Source of the DNA: an uncultured Alphaproteobacteria bacterium
GTDB lineage: Bacteria > Pseudomonadota > Alphaproteobacteria > SP197
NCBI GenBank assembly: GCA_958295695.1
Contig: OY282363.1
Span: 3,104,225-3,168,224 of the forward strand
Length of the DNA: 64,000 nt
Direction: 5' to 3'
Shown: positions 18,240 through 30,211 of the stretch, piece by piece
How the letters are laid out: every line of letters begins with the position of its first letter
How positions within the stretch are numbered: the first letter of the stretch is position 1
Position numbers and translations under genes: made by a program
Notes under the pieces: model-generated
Told to the model about the DNA's origin: nothing
The model's database searches: none
Seen by the model: only the letters and a program-made list of their open reading frames with translations

Positions 18240-19275
18240 GGTCAGCCACGGCCGGGGACGCGACGTAGGAGCGGCCTCGCTTCTCGCCCTCCGGGACGAG
18301 AAGGTTGGCGTCCACAAGCTCCTTCAGGTCCCGGCCGGCGAGGTTCCTGGATATGTCCTCGCTCACCCGGTAGGACGCGTTCCGCAACCCTGCCGCCGAC
18401 GGCGGCCTGAAGCAGCGCCACGGTCGCGCGGTCGGGGAGCCCATGGGCCTCCGCGAGGTCCGAAAGCTCCGCATGGATCCTCTCCATGTCCCGCGTCCGG
18501 CGAAGGAGCGCCCACGCCTGGCGGCGGTGGCCGGTCGGGCGGAAGCGCGCCCAGGGTTTGGCGTCGCGCTCCGGACGCCATGCGCCGCCGCCGACCTCCG
18601 CCAGGACGTCGCGGTAGGCCGGCGCGGCGATCCCGTCGCTCGCCGGCACCGCGGTCTGGACGCACCGGGCGGTCCGTCCATTGCCGTCCGTGAAGAGATG
18701 GAGCAGCGCCAGATTCGGGTGCGCCATGGCCGCGCGCGGCAGGACCGACTCGACCTCGCCGTGGTTCACTTAGCCCAGAAGCTCGCGGACGAGGGGTTCC
18801 AGCCTGTCGCGCTCCACGCCCTCGCGCATCGCATCGCCGGTCCCGCTGTCCCTGACGCCGACCCAGCCGGGGCGGCGCCGGCCCGGACGCGCCTCCGAAT
18901 CCGACCGGCGGATCGTGAAGTGGGCGGCCAGAAGCGCCTCCTCCGCGATCGTGAAGGACGGGATCCGGCGGCGCTGGAGGATATAGCCCATGGCCGCGCG
19001 GTAGCCGTCGACTGCCCGCCAGGTATCGCGGTCGGCGCCGACCGGAGCCTCGCCGACGACCGCGACGGTGACGTCCTCGTCGGAGACATGGATGCCCCCA
19101 CGCCGTTGGACCCGGCAAGGGCGCGGGCCCGGGTCGCGCGGGCCAGCAGACCCGTCCAGCGCCGCGGCTCCTCGACGGCGTAGTGGCGCGGCTCGGTCCG
19201 CGTCCGGGCCCTTGGCGGACATACCCCGTCGGGCGCCTCGCCAAACAACCAGCCGAAGAAACCCTCCCGTCTCAT
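18240..19275 (-). pseudogene. Fic-family protein, decayed
   Basis: Fragments of one Fic/DOC-type AMPylase-like protein run in order on the minus strand but in changing frames. The N-terminal part (PRRWTGLLARATRARALAGS) is in one frame, then SDEDVTVAVVGEAPV and DTWRAVDGYRAAMGYILQ in another. An in-frame TAA at 18770-18772 interrupts it just before the helix holding the Fic motif LHLFTDGNGRTARCVQ. It continues through DVLAEVGGGAWRPERDAKPW. Near 18390 the frame shifts again to RNASYRVSEDISRNLAGRDL, then KELVDANLLVPEGEKRGRSY, the usual C-terminal winged-helix part. At least two frameshifts and one stop make it non-functional unless sequencing errors are involved. Confidence 0.8.
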
Positions 19276-19558
19276 ATGTCCTGAACCAGGACGCGCCCTT
19301 GACACCCGGCCCGATTCCCCTTATCTCTCGCGCCATGATCGGAGACAGGATCCTGGCTCTGGACCTGCGCCTTCCCTAGACCGGCGTCCCGACGAGGCGC
19401 CGGTCGCCGCAGCCGTCCGCCCTCTCGCCAGCACGCCGATCCCGATGGTTCCGATCTTCCCTTCTCTTCCCGACCCGTCCGTCGCGCCCGCCGTCCGCCG
19501 GGGGGAAGCCTTCCGCCTTGGCGGGCTTCCGCGCGGCGGGCGCGAGCGAGGACCCTGA

Positions 19559-22599
<3,041 letters not shown>

Positions 22600-22653
22600 G
22601 GCCTCGGGACGCCGGTCCGCGCCGGACCAGTCCATGGGGACGCGACAAGCGGC

Positions 22654-23451
22654 ATGAACCGGACGTCGGCGGATTTCTCCGGCGAGCACGCGCTGCTCGC
22701 GAGCCTCGTGCGCGAGGCCGGCGCCCTGGCGCTCTCCTACTTCCGCCGCGGGCCCGCGCAGTGGACCAAGGGCGGAGGCGATCCCGTGAGCGAGGCCGAC
22801 ATCGCCGTCGATTCCCTGCTCCGCGAACGCCTGCTGGACGCCTTTCCCGGCTACGGCTGGCTCTCGGAGGAGACCGAGGACGACCCGGGCCGGCTGGACC
22901 GCGACCGCGTCTGGATCGTCGATCCGATCGACGGTACCCGCGCCTTCCTGGAGGGCCGCCCCGAGTTCGCCGTCGCCGCCGCGCTGGTGGCCGGTCGCCG
23001 GCCCGTCTGCGGCTGCGTCTTCAACCCGGCAACCGGCGAGTTCTTCGAAGCGGTCCGCGGCGGCGGCGCGCGGCTCAACGGCGAGACGATCCGCGTGGCC
23101 GGACGGACGGGCTTCGCCGGCGCGCGCCTGCTCGCCACCGCGCGCACGGTCCGGCGCGCGATCGAGACGGCGAACGCCGCGCCCGCCGCCTGGGACGCGG
23201 TCAACTCCGTGGCCTACCGCATGGCGCTCGTCGCCCGCGGCCGCTACGACGCGACGCTCTCCCTGGGGCCGAAGAGCGACTGGGACCTCGCCGCCGCCGA
23301 CCTGATCGTCGCCGAGGCCGGCGGGCTGGCGACCGACCGCGACGGCGTCGCCTACGCCTACAACGGACCGGCCGCCCGCCAACCCTCGCTGATCGCGGCG
23401 AACCCCGCGCTCCACAAGGCCCTGGTCGAGGCCGTCGCGCGGATCGGCTGA
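22654..23451 (+). CDS. cysQ: 3'(2'),5'-bisphosphate nucleotidase, CysQ-like
   Basis: The 265-residue protein belongs to the inositol monophosphatase/CysQ superfamily. The metal-binding motifs are SEETED, WIVDPIDGTRAFLEG and DWDLAAADLIVAEAGG. It most likely dephosphorylates 3'-phosphoadenosine 5'-phosphate formed in sulfate assimilation; inositol-1-phosphate activity is an alternative since the families overlap. It follows pmbA by 54 bases in the same direction and may share its transcript. Confidence 0.83.
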   Translation: MNRTSADFSGEHALLASLVREAGALALSYFRRGPAQWTKGGGDPVSEADIAVDSLLRERLLDAFPGYGWLSEETEDDPGRLDRDRVWIVDPIDGTRAFLEGRPEFAVAAALVAGRRPVCGCVFNPATGEFFEAVRGGGARLNGETIRVAGRTGFAGARLLATARTVRRAIETANAAPAAWDAVNSVAYRMALVARGRYDATLSLGPKSDWDLAAADLIVAEAGGLATDRDGVAYAYNGPAARQPSLIAANPALHKALVEAVARIG

Positions 23452-23542
23452 TCCGCGATTCCGGTCCGCCGCCGGCTTGCCGGCGCGCCCACTCGAGGCG
23501 CGGCCCACGGGACCGCTCGCCGCGAGCGACAAGCAGGCCATG

Positions 23543-23567
23543 GCGTTTCCGTCTTCGACGGAAACGC
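23543..23567 (+). terminator. Hairpin between cysQ and msbA
   Basis: GCGTTTCCGTC, a 3-base loop and GACGGAAACGC form a perfect 11-bp stem. It is followed by CTATAAAACGCC rather than a T-run, so it is not a classic intrinsic terminator. The outer words GGCGTTT and AAAACGCC can also pair. The GTTTCCG/CGGAAAC wording resembles the repeat at the mutL stop. It could end the cysQ transcript or shield the msbA promoter; TATAAA at 23569-23574 is a possible -10. Confidence 0.45.
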
Positions 23568-23601
23568 TATAAAACGCCATCGTTCCAAGGCTTGCCGGCC
23601 C

Positions 23602-25389
23602 ATGAGCGAAACCGAGACGGCGCACCTGCCGACGAAGGCCATCGTCGGCCGGCTGCTGCGCGAACACATCCGGCGCTACATCCCACGAATGACGATGGCC
23701 GTCTTCTTCATGGGGCTCGTGGCGGCGGCCACGGCGACCTACGCCTGGCTCGTGCAGCCGATCCTCGACGAGGTCTTCATCGAGAAGGACCACAGCCGGC
23801 TTTTCGGCATCACGGCGGCCGTGCTCGCCGCCTTCGCCGTCAAGGGCATGGCGGACTACGGCCAGACCGTGATCATGGCGCGGGTCTCCATGCGCATCGT
23901 CGCCGACATCCGCCAGCGGGTCTACGAGAGCCTGATCCGGGCCGACCTCGCCTTCTTTCACGGGACGTCCACGGGCGAGCTGATCGCGGGCTGCATGAAC
24001 AACGTGGACCTGATGCGCGACGCGGTCGCCAACACGCTGACCGCCATGGTGAAGGACATCCTGACGGTCGCCTTCCTGGTCTCGCTGATGTTCTACCAGG
24101 ACTGGGAGCTGGCGCTCGTCGTCATCGTCGTCTTCCCCCTGGCGCTGGTCCCGGTCAGCCGGATCGGGCGCAAGGTGAGGATGCGGGCGAGCCGCGCCTG
24201 GGCCGAGCTGGAACAGGTCACCGGGTTCATGTCGGAGACCTTCCGCGGCATCCGCCACATCAAGGCCTACGGCCAGGAGGAGCGCGAGACCGAGCGAGCG
24301 CGAGACCGGATCGACGCGCTGTTCCTCCGGATCTTCAAGACCATGCGGGCCAAGGCCGCGATCTCGCCGATCATGGAGGTGCTGGCCGGCGTCGCGGTCG
24401 CCACCATCATCGTCTACGGCGGCGGCAAGGTCATCGCGGGCGAGACCACGGCGGGCGCCTTCTTCAGCTTCGTCACCGCCCTCCTGCTCGCCTACCAGCC
24501 CCTCAAGAACTTCGCCAAGCTCAACAACCACCTGCAGGAGGGGCTCGCCGCCGCCCAGCGGGTGTTCGTCCTGATCGACGTGGAGCCGGAGATCCGCGAC
24601 CGCGAGGGCGCGGCGGACCTGCGGGTCGCGGAGGGCGCGGTCTCGTTCGACGACGTGGGCTTCGCCTACGGCGGCGTCACGGCGCTCGACGGCGTCACCC
24701 TCCGCGTCCCGCCGGGCGGGACCGCCGCGCTGGTCGGCCCGTCGGGCGCGGGCAAGTCGACCGTCCTCAACCTCATCCCGCGCTTCTACGACGTGGCGCG
24801 GGGCGCGGTCCGGATCGACGGCTCGGATGTCCGCGACGTCACGCTCGCGAGCCTGCGGCGCGGCATCGCACTGGTGAGCCAGGATGTCGCGCTCTTCAAC
24901 GACACGGTCGCCGCCAACATCGCTTTCGGCCGCCCCGGCGCGAGCGCCGGCGAGATCGAGGCCGCCGCCCGCGCCGCGGCGGCCCACGACTTCATCGTGG
25001 ATCTGCCCGGCGGCTACGGCGCCGTGGTCGGCGAGAGCGGCGTCAAGCTTTCGGGCGGGCAACGCCAGAGGCTGTCGATCGCGCGCGCCATCCTGCGCGA
25101 CGCGCCGATCCTGCTGCTCGACGAGGCCACCAGCGCGCTCGACTCCGAATCCGAGCGGCAGGTCCAGGCCGCGCTGTCCCGCCTCGCCCGGGGCCGGACG
25201 ACCCTGGTGGTGGCCCACCGGCTCTCGACCGTCGCCGAGGCCGACGTCATCTACGTCATGGACGCCGGCGCGGTCGTCGAGTCCGGCAGCCACGCGGAGC
25301 TGCTGGCGAGGGGCGGCCTCTATGCCCGGCTGCGCAGCCTGCAGACGACCGACGAGCCGCCGGTTCCGAGGGCGGCCGGCGACGGCTGA
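23602..25389 (+). CDS. msbA: Lipid A/LPS-type ABC exporter, MsbA-like
   Basis: The 595-residue half-transporter has six transmembrane segments in the first 330 residues, with motifs ASRAWAELEQVTGFMSETF and FRGIRHIKAYGQE typical of type IV exporters. The C-terminal nucleotide-binding domain has Walker A GPSGAGKST (about residue 380), Q-loop LVSQDVALFND, signature LSGGQRQRLSIARA and Walker B ILLLDEATSALDSESE, then the H-loop VAHRL. MsbA flips core-lipid A across the inner membrane; the position directly before waaA, lpxK and lpxL supports this role. Confidence 0.9.
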   Translation: MSETETAHLPTKAIVGRLLREHIRRYIPRMTMAVFFMGLVAAATATYAWLVQPILDEVFIEKDHSRLFGITAAVLAAFAVKGMADYGQTVIMARVSMRIVADIRQRVYESLIRADLAFFHGTSTGELIAGCMNNVDLMRDAVANTLTAMVKDILTVAFLVSLMFYQDWELALVVIVVFPLALVPVSRIGRKVRMRASRAWAELEQVTGFMSETFRGIRHIKAYGQEERETERARDRIDALFLRIFKTMRAKAAISPIMEVLAGVAVATIIVYGGGKVIAGETTAGAFFSFVTALLLAYQPLKNFAKLNNHLQEGLAAAQRVFVLIDVEPEIRDREGAADLRVAEGAVSFDDVGFAYGGVTALDGVTLRVPPGGTAALVGPSGAGKSTVLNLIPRFYDVARGAVRIDGSDVRDVTLASLRRGIALVSQDVALFNDTVAANIAFGRPGASAGEIEAAARAAAAHDFIVDLPGGYGAVVGESGVKLSGGQRQRLSIARAILRDAPILLLDEATSALDSESERQVQAALSRLARGRTTLVVAHRLSTVAEADVIYVMDAGAVVESGSHAELLARGGLYARLRSLQTTDEPPVPRAAGDG

Positions 25390-25404
25390 CGGGCCGGGGC
25401 CGTG

Positions 25405-26670
25405 ATGGCGACGCTGTACCGCCTGGCGACCGGGGCGGCCGAACCGCTGGCGCCGCTGCTGCTGCGCGTTCGCCTGTGGCGCGGCAAGGAGGACGCCGCA
25501 CGGCTCGACGAGAGGCTCGGCCGGGGGCGGGGGTCGCGTCCCGACGGCCGTCTGATCTGGGTCCATGGGGCCAGCGTCGGCGAATCGCTCTCGGCCCTGC
25601 CCCTGATCGGGCGCATCGCCGGGGACGGCGCGCGGGTCATGGTCACGACCGGCACCGCCGCGTCGGCCCGGATCATGGCGCGCCGCCTGCCCGCCGGCGG
25701 CTTCCACCGCTACGCCCCGCTCGACGGCCCCCGCGCGTCGGCCCGCTTTCTCGACCGCTGGCGTCCCGACGCCGCGCTCTGGGTCGAATCCGAGCTCTGG
25801 CCCAACCTTCTGGCCGAGACGCGGCGACGAGGCGTCCCCACCGCGCTCGTCAACGGCCGCATGTCGCCCCGGTCCTTCGCGCGCTGGCGCCGCTTGCCCT
25901 CGCTGGCGGGCGCCGTGGTTGGCGGGTTCGAGGTCGTTCTCGCCCGGAGCGAGGCCGACGCCGCTCGCCTCGTCGCGCTCGGCGCGCGCAACGTGGCGAC
26001 GGCGGGCGACCTCAAGGCCGCGGCGGCGCCGCTCGAAGCCGATCCGTCGGCGCTCGAACGGATCGGGAAGGCCATCGGGAACCGCCCGGCCTGGGTCGCC
26101 GTCAGCACCCACGAGGGCGAGGAACTGGCCGCCGCCGGGGTCCACCGCCAGCTCGAGGACGCGGTCCCCGGCCTGCTGACCGTGATCGTGCCGCGCCACG
26201 CCGACCGGGGCGACGCGGTCGAGGCCGAGCTGACGGACCGCGGCCACCGCGTGGCGCGCCGTTCCCGCGACGAGCTCCCCGGACCCCGGACCGACGTCTT
26301 CCTGGGCGACACCATGGGCGAAACGGGCCTCTACCTGCGGCTCGGCGATCCGGTCTTCGTCGGAAAGTCCCTGCTCCACGAGGGCGGCCACAACCCGCGC
26401 GAACCCGCGCTGCTCGGCCGCGCCGTGCTGTTCGGCCCCCACATGGAGAACTTCGCCCAGGCCGCCGATGGCCTGACGGCCGCGGGCGGCGCGGTGCGGG
26501 TCGCCGATCCCGCGAGCCTGGGCCCGGTCGTGGGCCGCCTCCTGGGCGACGTCGACGCCCGCGGCGGGATCGGCCGACGCGCCCGGGCGCGGGCCGAGGC
26601 CGACGCCGCGGGCGTCCTCGACGCGGTCCTCGACGCGCTGGCGCCCGTGCTGCGGGCGTCCCGCCGATGA
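25405..26670 (+). CDS. waaA: 3-deoxy-D-manno-octulosonate (Kdo) transferase
   Basis: The 421-residue membrane-associated glycosyltransferase adds Kdo to lipid A precursor. Family segments are IWVHGASVGESLSALPLI, ALWVESELWPNLLAE, VNGRMSPRSFARWRRLP, and C-terminal FLGDTMGETGLYLRLGD with EGGHNPREPALLGRAVLFGP. Length is normal. A GTG directly before the ATG (25402) is an alternative start. The stop overlaps lpxK as ATGA; waaA follows msbA after 15 bases. Confidence 0.94.
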   Translation: MATLYRLATGAAEPLAPLLLRVRLWRGKEDAARLDERLGRGRGSRPDGRLIWVHGASVGESLSALPLIGRIAGDGARVMVTTGTAASARIMARRLPAGGFHRYAPLDGPRASARFLDRWRPDAALWVESELWPNLLAETRRRGVPTALVNGRMSPRSFARWRRLPSLAGAVVGGFEVVLARSEADAARLVALGARNVATAGDLKAAAAPLEADPSALERIGKAIGNRPAWVAVSTHEGEELAAAGVHRQLEDAVPGLLTVIVPRHADRGDAVEAELTDRGHRVARRSRDELPGPRTDVFLGDTMGETGLYLRLGDPVFVGKSLLHEGGHNPREPALLGRAVLFGPHMENFAQAADGLTAAGGAVRVADPASLGPVVGRLLGDVDARGGIGRRARARAEADAAGVLDAVLDALAPVLRASRR

Positions 26671-27650
26671 GGCGGCCGGCCTTCTGGGACGGGGACGGCG
26701 CCGCCTCGCGCCTGCTCTCTCCGCTGGCGGCGCTGTGGACCGCCGGGAGCCGATGGCACCAGGCGGCCGTCAGGCCGGCCCGTGTCCGGGCGCCGGTGAT
26801 CTGCGTCGGCAACGCGACCGCCGGAGGCGGGGGCAAGACGCCGGCGGCGATCGCGCTGGCCGAACGGCTGGCGGCGCGGGGCTGGCGTCCGCACGTGCTC
26901 TCGCGCGGCCACGGCGGCCGGCTCGGGGGGCCGCTCAAGGTCGATCCCGGACGCCACGCCGCGCGCGACGTGGGCGACGAGCCGCTCGTCCTCGCGCGCC
27001 ACGCCGACGTCTGGATCGGCGCCGACCGGGTCCGGAGCGCCCGGAACGCCGTGGCCTCGGGCGCCGACATCCTCATCATGGACGACGGCCTGCAGAACCC
27101 CTCCCTCGCCAAGGACCTCTCGATCCTCGTGGTCGACGGACCCCACGGCTTCGGCAACGGCCGGGTCATGCCGGCGGGCCCCCTGCGCGAACCGGTGGAC
27201 GACGCGGTCGCGCGATGCCGGGCGGTCGCGATCGTCGGCGAGGACCGCCACCGGCTCGCCGAGCGTCTGGCGGGCGGCGGGCGCGCAATCCTCCATGCCG
27301 CGTTCCAGCCGACGGCGGAGGCGCTGGCCTTCCAGGGCGAACCGGTCTACGCCTTCGCCGGCATCGCGCGGCCGGGGAAGTTCTTCGCGACGCTGGAGGA
27401 CCTGGGGGCGGTCGTGCTCCAGACCCGATCCTTCCCCGATCATCACGTCTTCGATCCCCTGGCGATCACCGGGATGCTCGAGGAGGCCCACCGCATGGGT
27501 GCCCGGCTGGTCACGACCGAGAAGGACTGGATGCGGCTCGATCCCGAGACGCGGCCGTTGGCCGAACCGGCGCCGGTCAGGCTCGCGTTCCGCGATCCCG
27601 AGGCGCTCGACGGCCTGCTGGCGCCGCTCGAGTCCCGTTCCGGCCCATGA
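26667..27650 (+). CDS. lpxK: Tetraacyldisaccharide 4'-kinase
   Basis: The 327-residue inner-membrane kinase phosphorylates the 4' position of the lipid A disaccharide. It starts with MRRPAFWDGDGAASRLLSPL, the usual amphipathic entry, has a Walker A-like loop VGNATAGGGGKTP near residue 50 and LSRGHGGRLGGP, DVGDEPLVLARHA, MDDGLQNPSLAKDLSILVVD. It overlaps waaA by 4 bases and lpxL by 4 bases, so the three are translated as one unit. Confidence 0.95.
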   Translation: MRRPAFWDGDGAASRLLSPLAALWTAGSRWHQAAVRPARVRAPVICVGNATAGGGGKTPAAIALAERLAARGWRPHVLSRGHGGRLGGPLKVDPGRHAARDVGDEPLVLARHADVWIGADRVRSARNAVASGADILIMDDGLQNPSLAKDLSILVVDGPHGFGNGRVMPAGPLREPVDDAVARCRAVAIVGEDRHRLAERLAGGGRAILHAAFQPTAEALAFQGEPVYAFAGIARPGKFFATLEDLGAVVLQTRSFPDHHVFDPLAITGMLEEAHRMGARLVTTEKDWMRLDPETRPLAEPAPVRLAFRDPEALDGLLAPLESRSGP

Positions 27651-28513
27651 GAGCCTTGAGGCGCCTCGTCGAGGCCGCGCCGCTGTGGCTCGCGCTCCGG
27701 GTCTTCCGCCTCCTAGGGATCGAGCGCGCCTCGGCGCTCGGAGGCTGGCTGGGCCGCCATCTCGGCCGAACGATGGCGTCGAGGAACCGCATCGCCCGGC
27801 GCAACCTGAGGGCCGCCTTCCCGGAGAAGTCCGACGGCGAGATCGACGCCGTCCTGCGCGGCATGTGGGACAACCTGGGACGCGGCCTGGGCGAGCTTCC
27901 CCACATCCACGAGCTCGACACGCTGGGCGGCGGCCGGGTCGAGGTCACGTCCGACCTCGACGATCCCGCCCGGGCGCCGTCGCCGGCGATCTACTTCAGC
28001 GCGCATTTCGGCAACTTCGAGGTCGCGACCCAGGCCGCGATCCAGCGCGGCGTCGAGGTGACGGTGGTCTACCGCGAAGCGAGCAACCCCTTCGCGGAGG
28101 CGATCGTCCAGCACTGGCGCGGCAAACGCGGCGGCGTCTGGGCGCCCAAGGGGCGGGAGGGCGCGCGCGCCCTGCTGGCGGCGGTCCGACGCAAGGAGGC
28201 GGTCGCCATCATGGCCGACCAGAAGCTCAACGAGGGCGTGCCGGTCCCGTTCTTCGGCCGCGACGCCATGACGGCGCCGGCCATCGCGGAGCTGGCGCTC
28301 AGGCACGACGCGCCGCTCGTCCCCGTCCGCGTCTCGCGCGAACCCCGAGCCCGCTTCCGCGTCCACCTCTTCGAGCCGGTCGAGGTCGCCCGCACCGGCG
28401 ACCGGGACGCCGACACGCGCGCCGTCCTGACCGCGATCAACGAGACCCTCGAAGGCTGGATCCGCGAGAAGCCCGACCACTGGCTCTGGATCCACCGCCG
28501 CTGGCCCGATTGA
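27647..28513 (+). CDS. lpxL: Lipid A late acyltransferase, LpxL/HtrB family
   Basis: The 288-residue acyltransferase belongs to the LpxL/LpxM family that adds secondary acyl chains to lipid A. The catalytic HX4E box is visible in YFSAHFGNFEV, followed by VYREASNPFAE, KGREGARALLAAVRRKE, IMADQKLNEGVPVPFFGR and the C-terminal HWLWIHRRWPD. One hydrophobic segment near the N-terminus anchors it to the inner membrane. It closes the msbA-waaA-lpxK-lpxL operon with an ATGA overlap. Confidence 0.92.
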   Translation: MRALRRLVEAAPLWLALRVFRLLGIERASALGGWLGRHLGRTMASRNRIARRNLRAAFPEKSDGEIDAVLRGMWDNLGRGLGELPHIHELDTLGGGRVEVTSDLDDPARAPSPAIYFSAHFGNFEVATQAAIQRGVEVTVVYREASNPFAEAIVQHWRGKRGGVWAPKGREGARALLAAVRRKEAVAIMADQKLNEGVPVPFFGRDAMTAPAIAELALRHDAPLVPVRVSREPRARFRVHLFEPVEVARTGDRDADTRAVLTAINETLEGWIREKPDHWLWIHRRWPD

Positions 28514-28599
28514 GCGGGCCCGTCCCTACGATACGCGGCTTCGCCGCCACTCGGGACGAGGGATGTTCGTTCGCGCCCCCCACCCGAAATTCTCCTTCA

Positions 28600-28670
28600 C
28601 CCCGGGTGGCGCCCCGCGGAGGCGCGCATCGAAGGGCGGCCCCGGTTCAAGACGACAGGACGATGCCCTA
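28600..28670 (-). repeat. Dispersed TAGGGC-type repeat at xseA stop
   Basis: Read leftward, the xseA TAG stop opens the stretch TAGGGCATCGTCCTGTCG, then TCTTGAACCGG, closely matching the flank of gshA (TAGAGCCTTGTCCTGTCG) and of the CmcJ-like gene (TAGGGCGTCGTCCTGTCG). It lies between the convergent genes lpxL and xseA. Confidence 0.55.
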
Positions 28671-30161
28671 GAACAGGTCGCCCTGTCCGCCCGCCGCGGC
28701 CGGCCTGGGTTTCGGCGCGGCCGGCCCCGGTCCGGCGGGCGTCCCGGAGGCCGTCGCCCGGACCTCGCCGTCGGCGAACTCGATGGCGAGCGCCGCGCCG
28801 GGCGCGACGCCCGCCGCCCGGACGACGGGGGCGCCGGCGCCGCGGACGACGGCGTAGCCGCGCTCCAGCACGCCGCGGTAGCTCAGGCTCTCGAGCAGCT
28901 TGCCGAGCTGGGCGAGCCCGCGCCCGCGCTCGTCGAGGCGCGTTCCGGCCGCGCGGGCGAGATCGCGCGCGCCCCGCGCGATCCGGTCGCGCGACCGGGC
29001 GATCCGGTCGTCCAGCGCCGCGGGCCGTAGGCCCGCGGCGGCCCGGGCCAGCGCGGCGCGCTTCTCGGCGACGGTCTCGCGCGGATGGCGCAGCCGGTGG
29101 GCCATGTCGCGGACCGCGCCGCGCCGTTCGGCGAGCGCCAGCGTCATGACCCGGCGCAGGCTCCCGGCGGCATTGTCGAGGTCCTGGCTCTTCTGCTCCA
29201 CGAGCCGGACCGGATGGGGCAGGCCGCGGGCGAGCCCGCGCAGCTCCCCGCGCAGGCGCTCCAGCATGCGTCCCGCGCCACCGACCAGCCGGCCTTCCGC
29301 GTCGAGCACGCGCGCCTCGAGCTCCGCGCGCACGGGCACGGCCATCTCCGCGGCGGCGGTGGGCGTGGGCGCGCGCCGGTCCGAGGCGAAGTCGATCAGC
29401 GTGGTGTCGGTCTCGTGGCCCACCGCCGAGATCAGCGGGATGCCGCTCGCCGCCGCCGCGCGCGCCACGGCCTCCTCGTTGAAGGCCCAGAGGTCCTCCA
29501 CGCCGCCGCCGCCGCGGGCGACGATGATGAGGTCGGGCCGGGGCGTCGGGCCGCCGGGCTCCAGGCCGTTGAAGCCCCGGATCGCGGCGGCGATCTGCTC
29601 GGCCGCCCCCTCGCCCTGCACGGCCACGGGCCAGAGCAGGACGTGGCGCGGGAAGCGGTCGCGCAGACGATGCATGATGTCGCGGATCGCGGCGCCGGTC
29701 GGCGAGGTCACGACGCCGATCACCGAGGGCAGGAAAGGCAGGGGCTTCTTGCGCTCCTCGGCGAAGAGGCCCTCGGCGGCGAGCTGCTTGCGGCGCCGTT
29801 CGAGCAGCGCCATGAGGGCGCCGACGCCGGCGGGTTCGATGCTCTCGATCACGAGCTGATAGCTCGACCGCCCGGGATAGGTCGTGAGCCGGCCGGTGGC
29901 GACCATTTCGAGGCCCTGCTCGGGCCTGTGGGCCAACCGGCGCGCCGTGTCGCGCCAGCAGACGCAGTCGAGCACGGCGTTCTCTTCCTTCATGGAAAGA
30001 TACATGTGCCCGGACCCCGCGACCGTGACGCGGCCGATCTCGCCCCGGACGCGGACCCGGTCGAAAGCCCGCTCCACCGCGCGCTTCACCGCGCGGGAGA
30101 GTTCGGCGACGCCCAGTTCGGGCAGGTTGTCCTCGGGCCGGGGCGCGGCGGCTGTCTCCAT
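28668..30161 (-). CDS. xseA: Exodeoxyribonuclease VII large subunit
   Basis: The 497-residue protein is the catalytic subunit of ExoVII, which degrades single-stranded DNA to short oligonucleotides. It has the N-terminal OB fold (VRVRGEIGRVTVAGSGHMYL), then the core LPFLPSVIGVVTSPTGAAI, RDIMHRLRDRFP, IIVARGGGGVEDLWAFNE, ISAVGHETDTTLIDFASD and APTPTAAAEMAVP, followed by a long coiled-coil region and a C-terminal YRGVLERGYAVVR. The ATG at 30159-30161 was chosen; a TTG at 30179 would add six residues. It is divergent from purD by 50 bases. The small subunit xseB is not nearby. Confidence 0.95.
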   Translation of the reverse strand: METAAAPRPEDNLPELGVAELSRAVKRAVERAFDRVRVRGEIGRVTVAGSGHMYLSMKEENAVLDCVCWRDTARRLAHRPEQGLEMVATGRLTTYPGRSSYQLVIESIEPAGVGALMALLERRRKQLAAEGLFAEERKKPLPFLPSVIGVVTSPTGAAIRDIMHRLRDRFPRHVLLWPVAVQGEGAAEQIAAAIRGFNGLEPGGPTPRPDLIIVARGGGGVEDLWAFNEEAVARAAAASGIPLISAVGHETDTTLIDFASDRRAPTPTAAAEMAVPVRAELEARVLDAEGRLVGGAGRMLERLRGELRGLARGLPHPVRLVEQKSQDLDNAAGSLRRVMTLALAERRGAVRDMAHRLRHPRETVAEKRAALARAAAGLRPAALDDRIARSRDRIARGARDLARAAGTRLDERGRGLAQLGKLLESLSYRGVLERGYAVVRGAGAPVVRAAGVAPGAALAIEFADGEVRATASGTPAGPGPAAPKPRPAAAGGQGDLF

Positions 30162-30211
30162 GACGGGCGCATGATACAAGGTCGCGAGGCGGACACAACG
30201 CGGGGACGGCC

